From Nocardia alni (lineage in GTDB: Bacteria > Actinomycetota > Actinomycetes > Mycobacteriales > Mycobacteriaceae), in NCBI RefSeq assembly GCF_019038435.1, contig NZ_JAGPOX010000077.1, positions 1-43,613 of the forward strand: 43,613 bases of DNA, written 5' to 3'. Under the pieces are notes generated by a model. That model searched no databases and was not told where the DNA came from. It saw only the letters and a list, made by a program, of their open reading frames with translations. A program made the translations under genes and the position numbers. Shown here in pieces: positions 15,728 through 24,060 of the stretch (position 1 is its first letter; each line of letters starts with the position of its first letter).

Positions 15728-17791
15728 TCAGTGCGGGGTGGCGGTCAGGTCGAACACCGCCAGGCCGTCCATGCGCTGTACGGGGTAGTGGGCGGCGACC
15801 CAGTCGTACAGGGCCGGGTTGGCCACCGGATGCCAGATCGGGCCGTTCGAATCGTCGGTGTCGGCCGAGTTGTGCTGCGCGGCAGTCGGCTTCGACGCCT
15901 TGTCCTTGCCCGGCTTCTTCTTCCACGAGTCGGGCAGGGTGATCTCCGGGGTGATGTAGTAGCCGATCTCGTGGTCGCGGACCATGGTCTGGAAGTTCGC
16001 CAGGGTCGGGGTCGGGTCGTCGGAGGTGAACCCGCCGATGGCCATCACGCTGGTTCGAGTGGACAGTTCGAGTCCGGCGGCCGGACTCGAACGTTCGATG
16101 GCGGCCGACCACTTCGTGTTGGTGTGCTCCAGCATCTGGAGCAACTGGGGCGAATAGTCGCCGCCCATCATCATCTTGCCGAACACCTTGCGCATCGCGG
16201 CCCAGGCCGGGTTGTTGTCGTCGGGCTGGGCGGGACCGACCGACGGTCCGCCGCCGGTGTGCGAAACCGGCAGGGTGGCCGCGGCGTAGGCGGTCGAACC
16301 GCCGAGGCCCGCGATCATTCCGACGGTCACCAGCACGGCCGTGGCCCGCCCGGGCAGTCGGCGCGACAATCCGGGCAGCGTCGAGAGGATCAGTCCGACG
16401 ACGGCGATCACGGTCAGCGCCAGGATCACCCAGCGCAGCCACGGCTGCCAGCTCGAATTGCGTTGCAGAAGAACGAATCCCCACACGCCGAGCGCGGCGA
16501 TCAATGCCGCCGAACCGAGCCGGCCCAGCACGCCGTCGCGTCGCCGCCACATCTCGTACACGCCCAGGGCCAGGGTGCCGGTGATGGCGGGCGCGAAGGC
16601 CATCGAGTAGTAGGCGTGCATACCGCCCTGCATTCCGGCGAACGCCGCCCCGTCGATCAGCATCCACAGACCCAGGGTGATCGCGCCGCCGCGCATCAGA
16701 TCGGTGCGCGGTGCGCGGCCCCGGGAGATCAGTACCAGTACCAGCGCCAGCAGCGCGGCGGGCAGCAGCCAGGAGATCTCGAAACCGATCTCACCGGTGA
16801 ACAGACGCTCGGGTCCCTGCACGTTCCCGAACGGTCCGCCGTGGCCGCCGTGGAAGGGGAACTCGTAGCCCTCCGGCAACTCCATCGCCCGGTGGCCCAT
16901 ATGGTTCTGGCCGAGGTAGCGGGCGAAACCGTTGTAGCCCAACACCAGATCCATGAACGTGTTGTTCGTCGACCCGGCCAGATACGGCCGCGAGTCCGCG
17001 GGCCACAGGATCGTCAGCACCACATACCATCCCGAGGAGACGATCAGCGCGGCCGCGGCGGCCAGCAGGTGCAGCACACGCTTGCCCAGCGACGTGGGCG
17101 CGACCACCAGATAGGCCAGTCCCAGCGCCGGGAGCACCATCAGCCCCTCGAGCATCTTGGCCAGGAACGCGAAACCCAGTGCCACACCGGCCAACATGAT
17201 CCAGCGCATACTCGCCGTGCGCAGCGAGCGGATCGTGCAGTACGCGCCGGCTGTCATCAGCAGCACCATCGCCGCATCGGGGTTGTTGAACCGGAACATC
17301 ATCGCCACGACCGGCGTCACCGCCAGGGCCGCGCCCGCGAGCAGTCCCGCTCCGCGGCTGTCGGTGGCACGGGTGACCATGCCGTACATCAGCGCGACCG
17401 CGAGGACGGCCATGATCGCTTCGGGAATCAGCATGCTCGCGCTGGAGAACCCGAACAACTGCCCGGACAGACCCATGATCCACTGGTTGACCGGGGGTTT
17501 GTCGACGGTGATGAAATTGCCCGGATCCAGCGATCCGAACAGCAGGGCCTTCCAATTCTCCGAACCGGCCCACGCCGAGGCGGCGTAGAAGTTGTTGCCC
17601 ATGGCGTTGACGGTGATATTCCACAGGTACGCGGCGGCGGTGCCCAGCAGCAGCACCACCAGGCCGATTCTCTCCCAGAGGAGGGCAGGTCCCAGTGCGG
17701 GTGGGTCGGCGGGAACGGACGTCGGCGAGTCGGGTTCGGAGTCCGGCGGCGTCGATTCGGGCATGGCCGTATCGGCAGTGGTCGCTGTCAC
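15728..17791 (-). CDS. ArnT/PMT-family membrane glycosyltransferase
   Basis: 687 residues. A Pro/Ser-rich cytoplasmic tail (1-35) leads into a polytopic membrane domain with some 11-13 helices (about 38-510). The first periplasmic loop holds ITVDKPPVNQW; in ArnT and protein mannosyltransferases this loop carries the acidic catalytic residues. LAGSTNNTFMDLVLGYNGFAR and the Gly/His-rich loop GYEFPFHGGHGGPFG are typical of the actinobacterial branch. A soluble C-terminal domain (about 515-687), with VMAIGGFTSDDPTPTLANFQ and IGYYITPE, lies outside. Such enzymes use polyprenyl-phosphate sugars to glycosylate cell-wall polymers or proteins; donor and acceptor are unknown. A 27-bp intragenic inverted repeat lies at 16066-16092. 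It ends in a clear hairpin. Confidence 0.85.
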   Translation of the reverse strand: MTATTADTAMPESTPPDSEPDSPTSVPADPPALGPALLWERIGLVVLLLGTAAAYLWNITVNAMGNNFYAASAWAGSENWKALLFGSLDPGNFITVDKPPVNQWIMGLSGQLFGFSSASMLIPEAIMAVLAVALMYGMVTRATDSRGAGLLAGAALAVTPVVAMMFRFNNPDAAMVLLMTAGAYCTIRSLRTASMRWIMLAGVALGFAFLAKMLEGLMVLPALGLAYLVVAPTSLGKRVLHLLAAAAALIVSSGWYVVLTILWPADSRPYLAGSTNNTFMDLVLGYNGFARYLGQNHMGHRAMELPEGYEFPFHGGHGGPFGNVQGPERLFTGEIGFEISWLLPAALLALVLVLISRGRAPRTDLMRGGAITLGLWMLIDGAAFAGMQGGMHAYYSMAFAPAITGTLALGVYEMWRRRDGVLGRLGSAALIAALGVWGFVLLQRNSSWQPWLRWVILALTVIAVVGLILSTLPGLSRRLPGRATAVLVTVGMIAGLGGSTAYAAATLPVSHTGGGPSVGPAQPDDNNPAWAAMRKVFGKMMMGGDYSPQLLQMLEHTNTKWSAAIERSSPAAGLELSTRTSVMAIGGFTSDDPTPTLANFQTMVRDHEIGYYITPEITLPDSWKKKPGKDKASKPTAAQHNSADTDDSNGPIWHPVANPALYDWVAAHYPVQRMDGLAVFDLTATPH
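16066..16098. repeat. Intragenic inverted repeat in the glycosyltransferase gene
   Basis: GTTCGAGTCCGG (16066-16077) and its exact complement (16081-16092) are separated by 3 nt, overlapping a second palindrome TCGAACGTTCGA (16087-16098). It lies in codons for the ERSSPAAGLEL part of the soluble C-terminal domain. Confidence 0.6.
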
Positions 17792-17873
17792 CGCACGAGT
17801 CTGTCGTTCCGAACGGTGAGAATCCTGGCGCGCGTCTGTGAGAAATCTGTGAATTCGATGGTGAACGCGGCGG

Positions 17874-18356
17874 CTAGTGGAAAATATCGTTGATCAGGTC
17901 GTCGCCGATGCCGAAGCCCGCGCCCATGGCCATCGCGCTGCCGAAGCCGCTGCCCAGGAACCTGTGCAGCATGCCGCCGCCCTGTCCGCCGTATTGCTGC
18001 TGCGGGTACCCCTGCTGCGGATATCCCTGCTGGTACTGCGGCTGCTGATATTGCGGCTGCGGAGGATAGGGCTGCTGCTGCGGGTAGCCGGGTTGCTGTG
18101 GATATCCGCTCGGCGCCTGGTTGACGTGATTGTCGATCAGCGCGTGCACCGACTGCATGACCTGCGCGGCCTGGCTCTCCTCCTGATGCACCGCGAGCGC
18201 CGCTTCCTTCAGATCCAGCAGCCATTCCCGGGCGTTCTGATCCCCGGCCCCGGCCGCCGCCTGGAGTTTGCCGGCCAATGTCTCGAACAATTGCGCGGTC
18301 TTCTGCGCCTGCTGCTGCAGCGCGTTCCAATCCCGATCAACGGTGTCAGCATCCAT
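17874..18356 (-). CDS. Gln/Pro/Tyr-rich protein with glycine-rich tail
   Basis: 160 residues from ATG 18356; the frame is open further upstream, but family-like sequence begins at MDADTVDRDW. Residues 1-85 are helical and likely coiled (WNALQQQAQKTAQLFETLAGKL, LLDLKEAALAVHQEESQAAQVMQSV). Residues 87-130 are a low-complexity stretch of GYPQQ/QYQQP repeats. The tail is Gly/Met-rich and hydrophobic (GSGFGSAMAMGAGFGIGDDLINDIF) and could insert in or lie on a membrane. I recognise similar hypothetical proteins in nocardiae but no function. Confidence 0.72.
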   Translation of the reverse strand: MDADTVDRDWNALQQQAQKTAQLFETLAGKLQAAAGAGDQNAREWLLDLKEAALAVHQEESQAAQVMQSVHALIDNHVNQAPSGYPQQPGYPQQQPYPPQPQYQQPQYQQGYPQQGYPQQQYGGQGGGMLHRFLGSGFGSAMAMGAGFGIGDDLINDIFH

Positions 18357-18434
18357 GAGGCCCGATGCTACGCCCGGGTTAGCTGCGCACGAATGACTCG
18401 GCCGTGAACAATCCGGCGGCGGGCCGGAGAGCAT

Positions 18435-20042
18435 TCAGCGCGCCGGTTGGACGGACAGCGCCGCGGCGGAGGTTCGGGCGAGGGCGTCGGTCAGCGCGGC
18501 GGACGGGGAGTCCGGGGCGGTGGCGGCGCGCCAGGCGATGTAGCCGTCCGGGCGGACGAGGGTCGCGCCGGAAGCGTCGAGGCCGAATGCGGTGACGAAG
18601 GATTGCGGGTCGGTGACCTCGACGTCCGCGCCGATGCGCAGGAAGGTGACCGGTACCCCGGTCGATCCGGCGGCCTCGGCGGCTGCCGCGGCCCAGCTGT
18701 CGCCTTCGGACAGCAGCACCCATCCGCGCCCGAACAGGTCCAGGGTCGATATCTCCTTGTCGCCCTGCGTGATTCGAAGGTGTGGGGCGCGGGTGCCGGG
18801 CTGTCCCGCCCACTCGTCCGGGCGGAGCGCGGGCGGCAGGCCGGCGTCCGCGCCCAGGACGGCGCGGGAGCGGTAGAGCTGGCCCAGTTCGATCGCCGCC
18901 TCGGGGAGTACCGGCACATCGGGCTTCGGTGTGGTCAGATACGCCTTGTAGTCGGCGCGGGCGAAGATCTGCTCGTGCCGCAGGTGCGCGACCGGGCGGC
19001 GCTCGGCGTCGTAGGTGTCCAGCAGGGCCGGGGTCGATTCGCCGGACAGCACCGCGGCGAGTTTCCAGGCCAGGTTGTGGGCGTCGTCGATCCCGGTGTT
19101 GGCGCCGAAACCGCCTCGGTTGGGCGGCAATTGGTGCGCGGCGTCACCGGCCAGGAAGATCCGGCCGGACGAGAACCGGTCGGCGACAAGGGCGGCCAGC
19201 TCCCAGCGGCCCGTCGTGACGATCTCGAACGGGATGTCGGTGCGGCCGATCGCCCGCTCGATGGCCGCGCGCATCCGCGCCTCGTCGCGTTCGAGGTCGT
19301 CGGCGAGCATCAGCACCCAGCGCCCGTCGGAGTAGGTGGTGAGGAAGGCCTTGAAATCGTCCTGCTCGATCTCGAATTGGACGACGCCCTTCTCCAGATA
19401 CCTGTCCAGTTCGGGCGCGGTGAACAGGATGCTGCGCTGCACCGACAGCGTGCCCTCGCCGGTGCGGTGGATGCCGAGCGCCTCGCGGATATCACTGGTC
19501 GCGCCGTCCGCCGCGACGACATACTGTGCGCGGACCCGGTATTCGCCGCCGTCCGCGCGGCGGCGCAGGGTGACGGTCACGCCGTCGGCGTCCTGGGTGA
19601 ACCCGAGCATCTCGGTGCCCGGCCGCAGATCCGCGTCGAGTTCCGAGGCCCGTTGCCGCAGAATGGGTTCCAGCCGATCCTGGGCGATGGCCGTGGCCCG
19701 CACGGGGGAGTACTCGATCTGCGGTCCGTCCGTCGCGCCCGGCGGAGTCCAGGGGTATTCGTGAAACCACGTGCCCGCCAGGCTCTCCACCCGTGCGCGC
19801 CGGGGCGGCTTGCTGCCCTGGTTCGAGCTGGGGAGCTCGACTCCGGCTGTGCGGAAGTGTTCCAGCGTTCGCGTGGTGTAGCCGATCGCGCGTGGATGCA
19901 GGGCGCTGCCCGCATGCTTCTCGACCACGATGGTCGGCACGCCGCGCCCGGCGAGGAAGACCGCGGCGGACAGGCCGACGAGGCTGCCGCCGACGATCAG
20001 GACGGGTGCTGTCTCTGTCGTATGAATAGTGTTGTCGGACAT
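18435..20042 (-). CDS. FAD-dependent aromatic/polyketide monooxygenase
   Basis: 535 residues from ATG 20042, with GAGGAG 8 nt upstream. A class A flavoprotein hydroxylase: Rossmann motif PVLIVGGSLVGLSAAVFLAGRG (13-34), the YVVAADGATSDIREALGI segment that contacts FAD and NADPH, and IFLAGDAAHQLPPNRGGFGANTGIDDAHNLAWKL that binds the flavin ribityl. The last 100 residues form the thioredoxin-like domain seen in phenol hydroxylase and in PgaE/Rox enzymes. These insert one oxygen into aromatic substrates, including antibiotics such as rifampicin or tetracyclines. It is second in an operon with a TetR repressor 5 bp upstream, which suggests induction by its substrate. The substrate cannot be predicted from sequence. 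Confidence 0.9.
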   Translation of the reverse strand: MSDNTIHTTETAPVLIVGGSLVGLSAAVFLAGRGVPTIVVEKHAGSALHPRAIGYTTRTLEHFRTAGVELPSSNQGSKPPRRARVESLAGTWFHEYPWTPPGATDGPQIEYSPVRATAIAQDRLEPILRQRASELDADLRPGTEMLGFTQDADGVTVTLRRRADGGEYRVRAQYVVAADGATSDIREALGIHRTGEGTLSVQRSILFTAPELDRYLEKGVVQFEIEQDDFKAFLTTYSDGRWVLMLADDLERDEARMRAAIERAIGRTDIPFEIVTTGRWELAALVADRFSSGRIFLAGDAAHQLPPNRGGFGANTGIDDAHNLAWKLAAVLSGESTPALLDTYDAERRPVAHLRHEQIFARADYKAYLTTPKPDVPVLPEAAIELGQLYRSRAVLGADAGLPPALRPDEWAGQPGTRAPHLRITQGDKEISTLDLFGRGWVLLSEGDSWAAAAAEAAGSTGVPVTFLRIGADVEVTDPQSFVTAFGLDASGATLVRPDGYIAWRAATAPDSPSAALTDALARTSAAALSVQPAR

Positions 20043-20047
20043 GATAA

Positions 20048-20746
20048 TTACTCCTCGGTCTTGTTTCTCGGGGTGGCGAGGATGCCATTGGTCAGGGCGG
20101 TCAGAGCCCACCGCAGGCGGTCCTCGCCCTCGCCGCTCAGCAGTTCGGGGCCCAGTGCGTGGATGCGGGGGTGGCGATTCGGGTCGGCGTTCTCGACCGC
20201 GCGCGTGAGCGCGTCCCATTCCTCGCCGTTGCTGGGATTCTCGTCGTGGCCGGACTGTTCCGCCGCGGTCGCGGTGGCGATCTGGAGCAGCAGGTCCACC
20301 GCCCATGCCGCGCGCGGGCCGTCCACCTCGCCCTCGTGCAGCAGTGCGAGTACCGCCTCGGTCAGGTCGAGGGCGTGCGGTCCGGACGGCCGGGTCCGCA
20401 TCGCCGCCAATGCCTGCGACGGGTACTCCATCAGCACGACCACATAGGAGACGAGCACCGCGTGCAGCCGCTCGGTCCAGTCGCCCTCGCTCGTGACGGG
20501 GCTCAGGTCCACGTCGGCGAGCAGTTCGTCCAGGACCGCGGCGTGCAACTCGGCCGCGTTGCGGACGTACACATACAGCGAGGCCGCGCCCGTGTCGAGT
20601 TCCTGCGCCAGTCGGCGCATGGTCACCCGCTCGATGCCCTCGGTGCGCATGATGTGCACCGCGGTCGAGACGGCGCCCACGCGGGAGAGCGCGGGCTTGG
20701 CGGGGCGTTCGCGCCTGCTGCGGGGGGCTTCGGTCTCGTCGGGCAT
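20048..20746 (-). CDS. TetR-family repressor of the monooxygenase operon
   Basis: 232 residues from ATG 20746. The helix-turn-helix is unusual in order but clear: RVGAVSTAVHIMRTEGIERVTMRRLAQELDTGAASLYVYVRNAAELHAAVLDELL (about 22-76). The C-terminal half matches the TetR_C type that includes tetracycline-like repressors. Its stop TAA (20048-20050) lies 5 bp from the monooxygenase ATG, so the two are co-transcribed. The operator pair at 20760-20804 lies only 14 bp upstream of its start, consistent with tight autorepression of the operon. Confidence 0.88.
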   Translation of the reverse strand: MPDETEAPRSRRERPAKPALSRVGAVSTAVHIMRTEGIERVTMRRLAQELDTGAASLYVYVRNAAELHAAVLDELLADVDLSPVTSEGDWTERLHAVLVSYVVVLMEYPSQALAAMRTRPSGPHALDLTEAVLALLHEGEVDGPRAAWAVDLLLQIATATAAEQSGHDENPSNGEEWDALTRAVENADPNRHPRIHALGPELLSGEGEDRLRWALTALTNGILATPRNKTEE

Positions 20747-20759
20747 GACATCAGCATAG

Positions 20760-20804
20760 CGAACATCGTTCGTTACGTACAGTGTTTGTGACGAACGATG
20801 TTCG
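20760..20804. promoter_or_regulatory. Duplicated, mirrored TetR operator
   Basis: CGAAC-ATC-GTTCG (20760-20772) and CGAAC-GAT-GTTCG (20792-20804) are each dyads, and the 14-base arms 20760-20773 and 20791-20804 are exact reverse complements of each other. The centres are 32 bp apart, three helical turns. It sits between the TetR start and the divergent secreted-protein gene and probably controls both. Confidence 0.75.
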
Positions 20805-20932
20805 TTCGCGTTGCCTGTGGTCGTTGCCGCGAGCAACCTGACGGACTTGTCGCCACCCTCGAGGGCGACGCCTATATTGACCCGGGAGGCAAACCGTTTC
20901 GCCGTCCGTGGCCATTGATCGAAGGAGACCCG

Positions 20933-21301
20933 TTGCGTCGCATCCTGTTCACCGCATCCGTCCTCGCCGCCTGCGCGCTCGCACCCGGCGTCGCCGCCGC
21001 GCAAGGGTTATCCGCACAGGGCCTGGGCGACAGCACGATTCGGGTACAGGCGCTGACCCTGGACCACAACTTCCCGGTCACCGGCCTGGGTGCGGCGGTC
21101 AAGGGCTGCGGAGGCGGCCGCGCCACGGTGGTCACCACGGGCGACAACGGCACCGCCCTCGCGACGGTTCCCCTCGGCTGCTACCAGGTCACGGTCACCA
21201 CCGTCCCCGGCGGCTGTTCCCTCGACGGCAGCCCCACCGCCCGCGTAACCGCCCTCCCCGGCATGCCCCAGCAGGCCGTTTTCCACGTCCGCTGCGCCTG
21301 A
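20933..21301 (+). CDS. Small secreted protein with beta-rich domain
   Basis: 122 residues from TTG 20933, chosen because AAGGAG lies 5 nt before it and a signal peptide follows directly (RRILFTASVLAACALAPGVAAAQG). The mature part has regular beta-strand spacing (STIRVQALTLDHNFPVTGLGAAVKGC, GTALATVPLGCYQVTVTTVPGGC) like transthyretin or carboxypeptidase-regulatory-type sandwiches, with four cysteines that could make two disulfides. No named family is recognised. The shared operator region with the TetR-monooxygenase operon hints at co-regulation. Confidence 0.65.
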   Translation: MRRILFTASVLAACALAPGVAAAQGLSAQGLGDSTIRVQALTLDHNFPVTGLGAAVKGCGGGRATVVTTGDNGTALATVPLGCYQVTVTTVPGGCSLDGSPTARVTALPGMPQQAVFHVRCA

Positions 21302-21406
21302 GCCGGGCGCACGGGATCGGGCCGGTCGGCCGGTATCGCCGCAGGGCGACTCCGCTCGCGCCCGGTCACCCGTCGCCACCGGTACCTCGCTGAAAAGAGG
21401 CTGATC

Positions 21407-21874
21407 GTGGGCAGGATCGAGTACTACGACGACCCGCGGGCGCCCGAGCCGAACTCGCTGGTGGTGGCCTGCAACCTCCTGGTGACGAACGAGTCCGGGG
21501 AGATCCTGCTGCAACGTCGTCGCGACACCGGGCAGTGGGCGCTCCCCGGCGGCGCGATGGACCTCGGCGAGACGGCCGGGCAGTGCGCCCTCCGCGAATG
21601 CCGGGAGGAGACCGGCATCACCGCCGAGATCACGGGATTCCTCGGCGTGTACAGCAATCCGAATCACATCGTCGCCTACACCGACGGCGAGATCCGCCAG
21701 CAGTACGAGAACACCTACATCGGCACACCTGTCTCCGGACGGCCGACCATCAACGAGGAAGCCGACGACGTAGTCTTCGTAGCGCCGGAAGACTTGGGCG
21801 AGTACGACATTCACCCGAGTATGCGCCAGCAGATCGGCGATTTCCTGAGCGGAAGCTATCCCTTCCTCGGCTGA
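21407..21874 (+). CDS. NUDIX hydrolase
   Basis: 155 residues; GTG start with AAGAGG 6 nt upstream. The Nudix box is complete: G-x5-E-x7-REECREETGI-like, read as GAMDLGETAGQCALRECREETGI (about residues 46-68), so it should bind Mg2+ and hydrolyse a nucleoside diphosphate linked to another group. LPGG before the box and the VFVAPEDLGEYDIHPSMRQQI C-terminus resemble actinobacterial ADP-ribose or NTP-cleaving members. The true substrate is unknown. It stands alone, with 105 bp upstream. Confidence 0.9.
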   Translation: MGRIEYYDDPRAPEPNSLVVACNLLVTNESGEILLQRRRDTGQWALPGGAMDLGETAGQCALRECREETGITAEITGFLGVYSNPNHIVAYTDGEIRQQYENTYIGTPVSGRPTINEEADDVVFVAPEDLGEYDIHPSMRQQIGDFLSGSYPFLG

Positions 21875-22230
21875 TCGGCCCCTTACTCGGCTGCCCGCGG
21901 ACTGCCTTCTGTAGCGCCCCGCACTCCTGGAGGCCGAACCGGCAGCAGACCGGTCTTCGTTCCGTGTCCGCTGAGCGTACGACTCACAGGTACGGGGAGT
22001 AGCCGGGCCACACCACAGGGCCGGAACGAGACCGGAGGGATCTGAGCCGGGCCGCGGCGCCCCGACATCCTCGAGCCGCGGGTCCTCGGCGGGATGGGAC
22101 CATCGCCCCGCAGGAAGTGGACTTGCTGGTCCAGTTTTCTGGTTGCATGCTGGCAGAGCGCTCGGATGGATCCGGGCGCCGGGCGCCCGCTCATGTGCGC
22201 CCGTGGGAGTCGAAGCGTAGGGAGATGGGC
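21875..22230. other. Intergenic region upstream of the SDR operon
   Basis: Contains no convincing gene. A dyad TGGAC-N6-GTCCA (22118-22133), about 98 bp before the SDR start, resembles operators of LmrA/YxaF-type TetR repressors, the type encoded downstream. No terminator is evident after the NUDIX gene. Confidence 0.45.
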
Positions 22231-22995
22231 ATGGCCGGGCGGCTCGAGGGCAAAACGGCGCTGGTGACCGGTGCGACCAGCAATATCGGACGGGCTATCG
22301 CCGAGGCGTTCGCGGCGCAGGGGGCGCACGTCGTGGTTTCCGGCCGCAGTGAGCGGCGCGGCGTCGAGGTCGTCGACGCGATCCGGTCGCGGGGTGGGCG
22401 CGCGGAGTTCGTCCGCGCGGATCTCGACGGCAGTGCGCAGGCATCGAGCCGGCTGGCCGCGCAGGCGACCGATGCGCTGGGCGGGCGTATCGACATCCTG
22501 GTCAACAACGCCGGGATCTATCCGGGCACCACGACGACCACCACCGACGAGTCGACCTTCGACGAGGTGTACGCGGTGAACGTGAAGGCGCCGTACTTCC
22601 TCACCGCCGCGATCGCGCCGGCGATGGCGGCGGCCGGTGGCGGGGTGATCATCAACCTCGGGTCGTGGATCGCGCGCCTGGGCATCCCCAGCAGCGCGCT
22701 GTACAGCTCCACCAAGGGCGCGATGGAGACCCTGACCAGGGCCTGGGCCGCGGAGTTCGGTCCGCGAGGTGTGCGGGTGAACGCGATCTCCCCGGGTGTG
22801 GTGCAGGAGCCGATATCCGGCGAGGTTCGGCCCGGCGAGGTCATGATGAACGGAACGCCTGCGGGGCGGATGGGCAGGCCGGAGGAGATCGCGCACGCCG
22901 CGGTCTACCTGGCCGGCGACGACTCCTCGTTCGTCCATGGCATCGTCTTGGATGTGGACGGTGGCCGAACGACCGCCGCGGTCGTCGCCGGATGA
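22231..22995 (+). CDS. Short-chain dehydrogenase/reductase (SDR)
   Basis: 254 residues from ATG 22231, which is 6 nt from GGGAG (the in-frame ATG at 22225 overlaps that spacing). Classical SDR: TGATSNIG (14-21) for the cofactor, NNAG (93-96), catalytic Ser145, and Y158-SST-K162. An acidic residue is lacking at the end of strand 2 (VVVSGRSERR), where Arg/Ser suggest NADP(H). The C-terminal GDDSSFVHGIVLDVDGG is the usual substrate-side end. It is first of a two-gene operon with a TetR regulator, a common arrangement for inducible carbonyl-reducing enzymes. The substrate is unknown. Confidence 0.9.
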   Translation: MAGRLEGKTALVTGATSNIGRAIAEAFAAQGAHVVVSGRSERRGVEVVDAIRSRGGRAEFVRADLDGSAQASSRLAAQATDALGGRIDILVNNAGIYPGTTTTTTDESTFDEVYAVNVKAPYFLTAAIAPAMAAAGGGVIINLGSWIARLGIPSSALYSSTKGAMETLTRAWAAEFGPRGVRVNAISPGVVQEPISGEVRPGEVMMNGTPAGRMGRPEEIAHAAVYLAGDDSSFVHGIVLDVDGGRTTAAVVAG

Positions 22996-23048
22996 ACCGC
23001 GGATCGGCCGCCCGGCGGCCCGTTCGGTCCGGTTCAGGGAGGTGCGTT

Positions 23049-23696
23049 GTGGGCAAAGAGCTGACAGCCAGGGGTAAGGCGACCCGCGGTCGCATCGTCG
23101 AGGCGGCCGCGGCGGTGCTGCGGGAGATGGGAGTCGAGCGGGCCACGCTCGACGACGTCATGGTCCGCAGCCGGACCAGCAAGAGTCAGCTGTTCCACTA
23201 CTTCCCCGACGGCAAGGAACAACTGCTGCTCGCGGTGGCCCAGTACGAGGCGGACCGGGTCCTCGAGGATCAGCAGCCGTACCTGGGATCGCTGGACAGC
23301 TGGGAGGCGTGGCACGAGTGGCGTGACGCGACGATCCGGCACTACGAACAGCAGGGCCCGTACTGCCCGCTCGGGACGCTGTCGCTGTTCCTGGGCCGCA
23401 GTACCCCCGGCGCCCGCGCCGTCGTCACCGAACTGCTGCGTCGCTGGCAGGGGTACCTGGCGTCCGGAATCGAAGCGCTCCAGGCGGCAGGGCAGCTGCC
23501 CGCCGACCTGGACGTCGACGAGCGCGCCGCCGCGCTCCTGGTCGCGATTCAGGGCGGCGTGACGATTCTCCAGAGCACCGGCAGCGCCTACCACCTGCGC
23601 GCCGCCCTCGGCCACGCCATCGACGACATGCATCGTCTCGGCATCCATGCCTCCGACCCGGCCGTGACGCGAACAGGGCCGCTGGTCCACAGGTAG
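23049..23696 (+). CDS. TetR-family regulator, LmrA/YxaF type
   Basis: 215 residues; GTG start 6 nt after GGGAGG. The helix-turn-helix is GVERATLDDVMVRSRTSKSQLFHYFPDGKEQLLLAV (about 28-63); the SKSQLFHYFPDGKE form is typical of the LmrA/YxaF branch. The C-terminal domain includes GPYCPLGTLSLFLG and DVDERAAALLVAIQGGVTILQ, also usual for that branch. These repressors typically control their own small operon and respond to lipophilic drugs or flavonoids. It follows the SDR gene by 53 bp. The candidate operator is the dyad at 22118-22133. Confidence 0.87.
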   Translation: MGKELTARGKATRGRIVEAAAAVLREMGVERATLDDVMVRSRTSKSQLFHYFPDGKEQLLLAVAQYEADRVLEDQQPYLGSLDSWEAWHEWRDATIRHYEQQGPYCPLGTLSLFLGRSTPGARAVVTELLRRWQGYLASGIEALQAAGQLPADLDVDERAAALLVAIQGGVTILQSTGSAYHLRAALGHAIDDMHRLGIHASDPAVTRTGPLVHR

Positions 23697-24060
23697 GGGA
23701 TCCGCGAACCGCCGAATTCGGCCGTCCTCCAACAGAATCAACGCCTGTTCCGCCGCCCCGCAGAGCAACCCCAGTTTCCGTCCGTGGTATCCGGTAACGG
23801 CCCTTGTTTGTGCCGACGATGGCACCCGGAACCGTCGCGGTGACCATCGATACGATGCATAATCGAAATGCCCTCCCGGACAGGACGATCAAGGTTCAGG
23901 GCCTGGGCCGTCACGGTCCGGAAGGGTATCCACGCGCTCCTCGAATTCGGTGAGCAGGTCACGCCGCGCTACCGAGCCGCGAATTACCCCGACCGCACAA
24001 TGGATATACGCCAGTATGCTCAGCGGTGTCCGAGTGGAATTCAGAAAGACGGGGACGCTT
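23697..24060. other. Intergenic region before the DUF1003-RyR gene
   Basis: No gene is supported here. A 13-bp dyad CATCG-ATA-CGATG lies at 23845-23857, and TATACG and TATGCT (around 24003-24018) are -10-like. The large downstream frame is open from 23950, so part of this region could be coding if an upstream start is used. Confidence 0.4.

Noticed and set aside
16087..16098. TCGAACGTTCGA as a LexA site
   Set aside because: It lacks the 4-base spacer and is internal to a coding region.
15731..17893. 720-residue + strand frame opposite the glycosyltransferase
   Set aside because: His/Gln/Arg-rich shadow translation; the opposite strand has clear membrane helices and family motifs.
20760..20804. 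GAAC...GTTC sites read as LexA SOS boxes
   Set aside because: The spacer is 3 bases, while the actinobacterial SOS box needs 4 (GAAC-N4-GTTC). The mirrored arrangement next to a TetR gene fits a TetR operator better.
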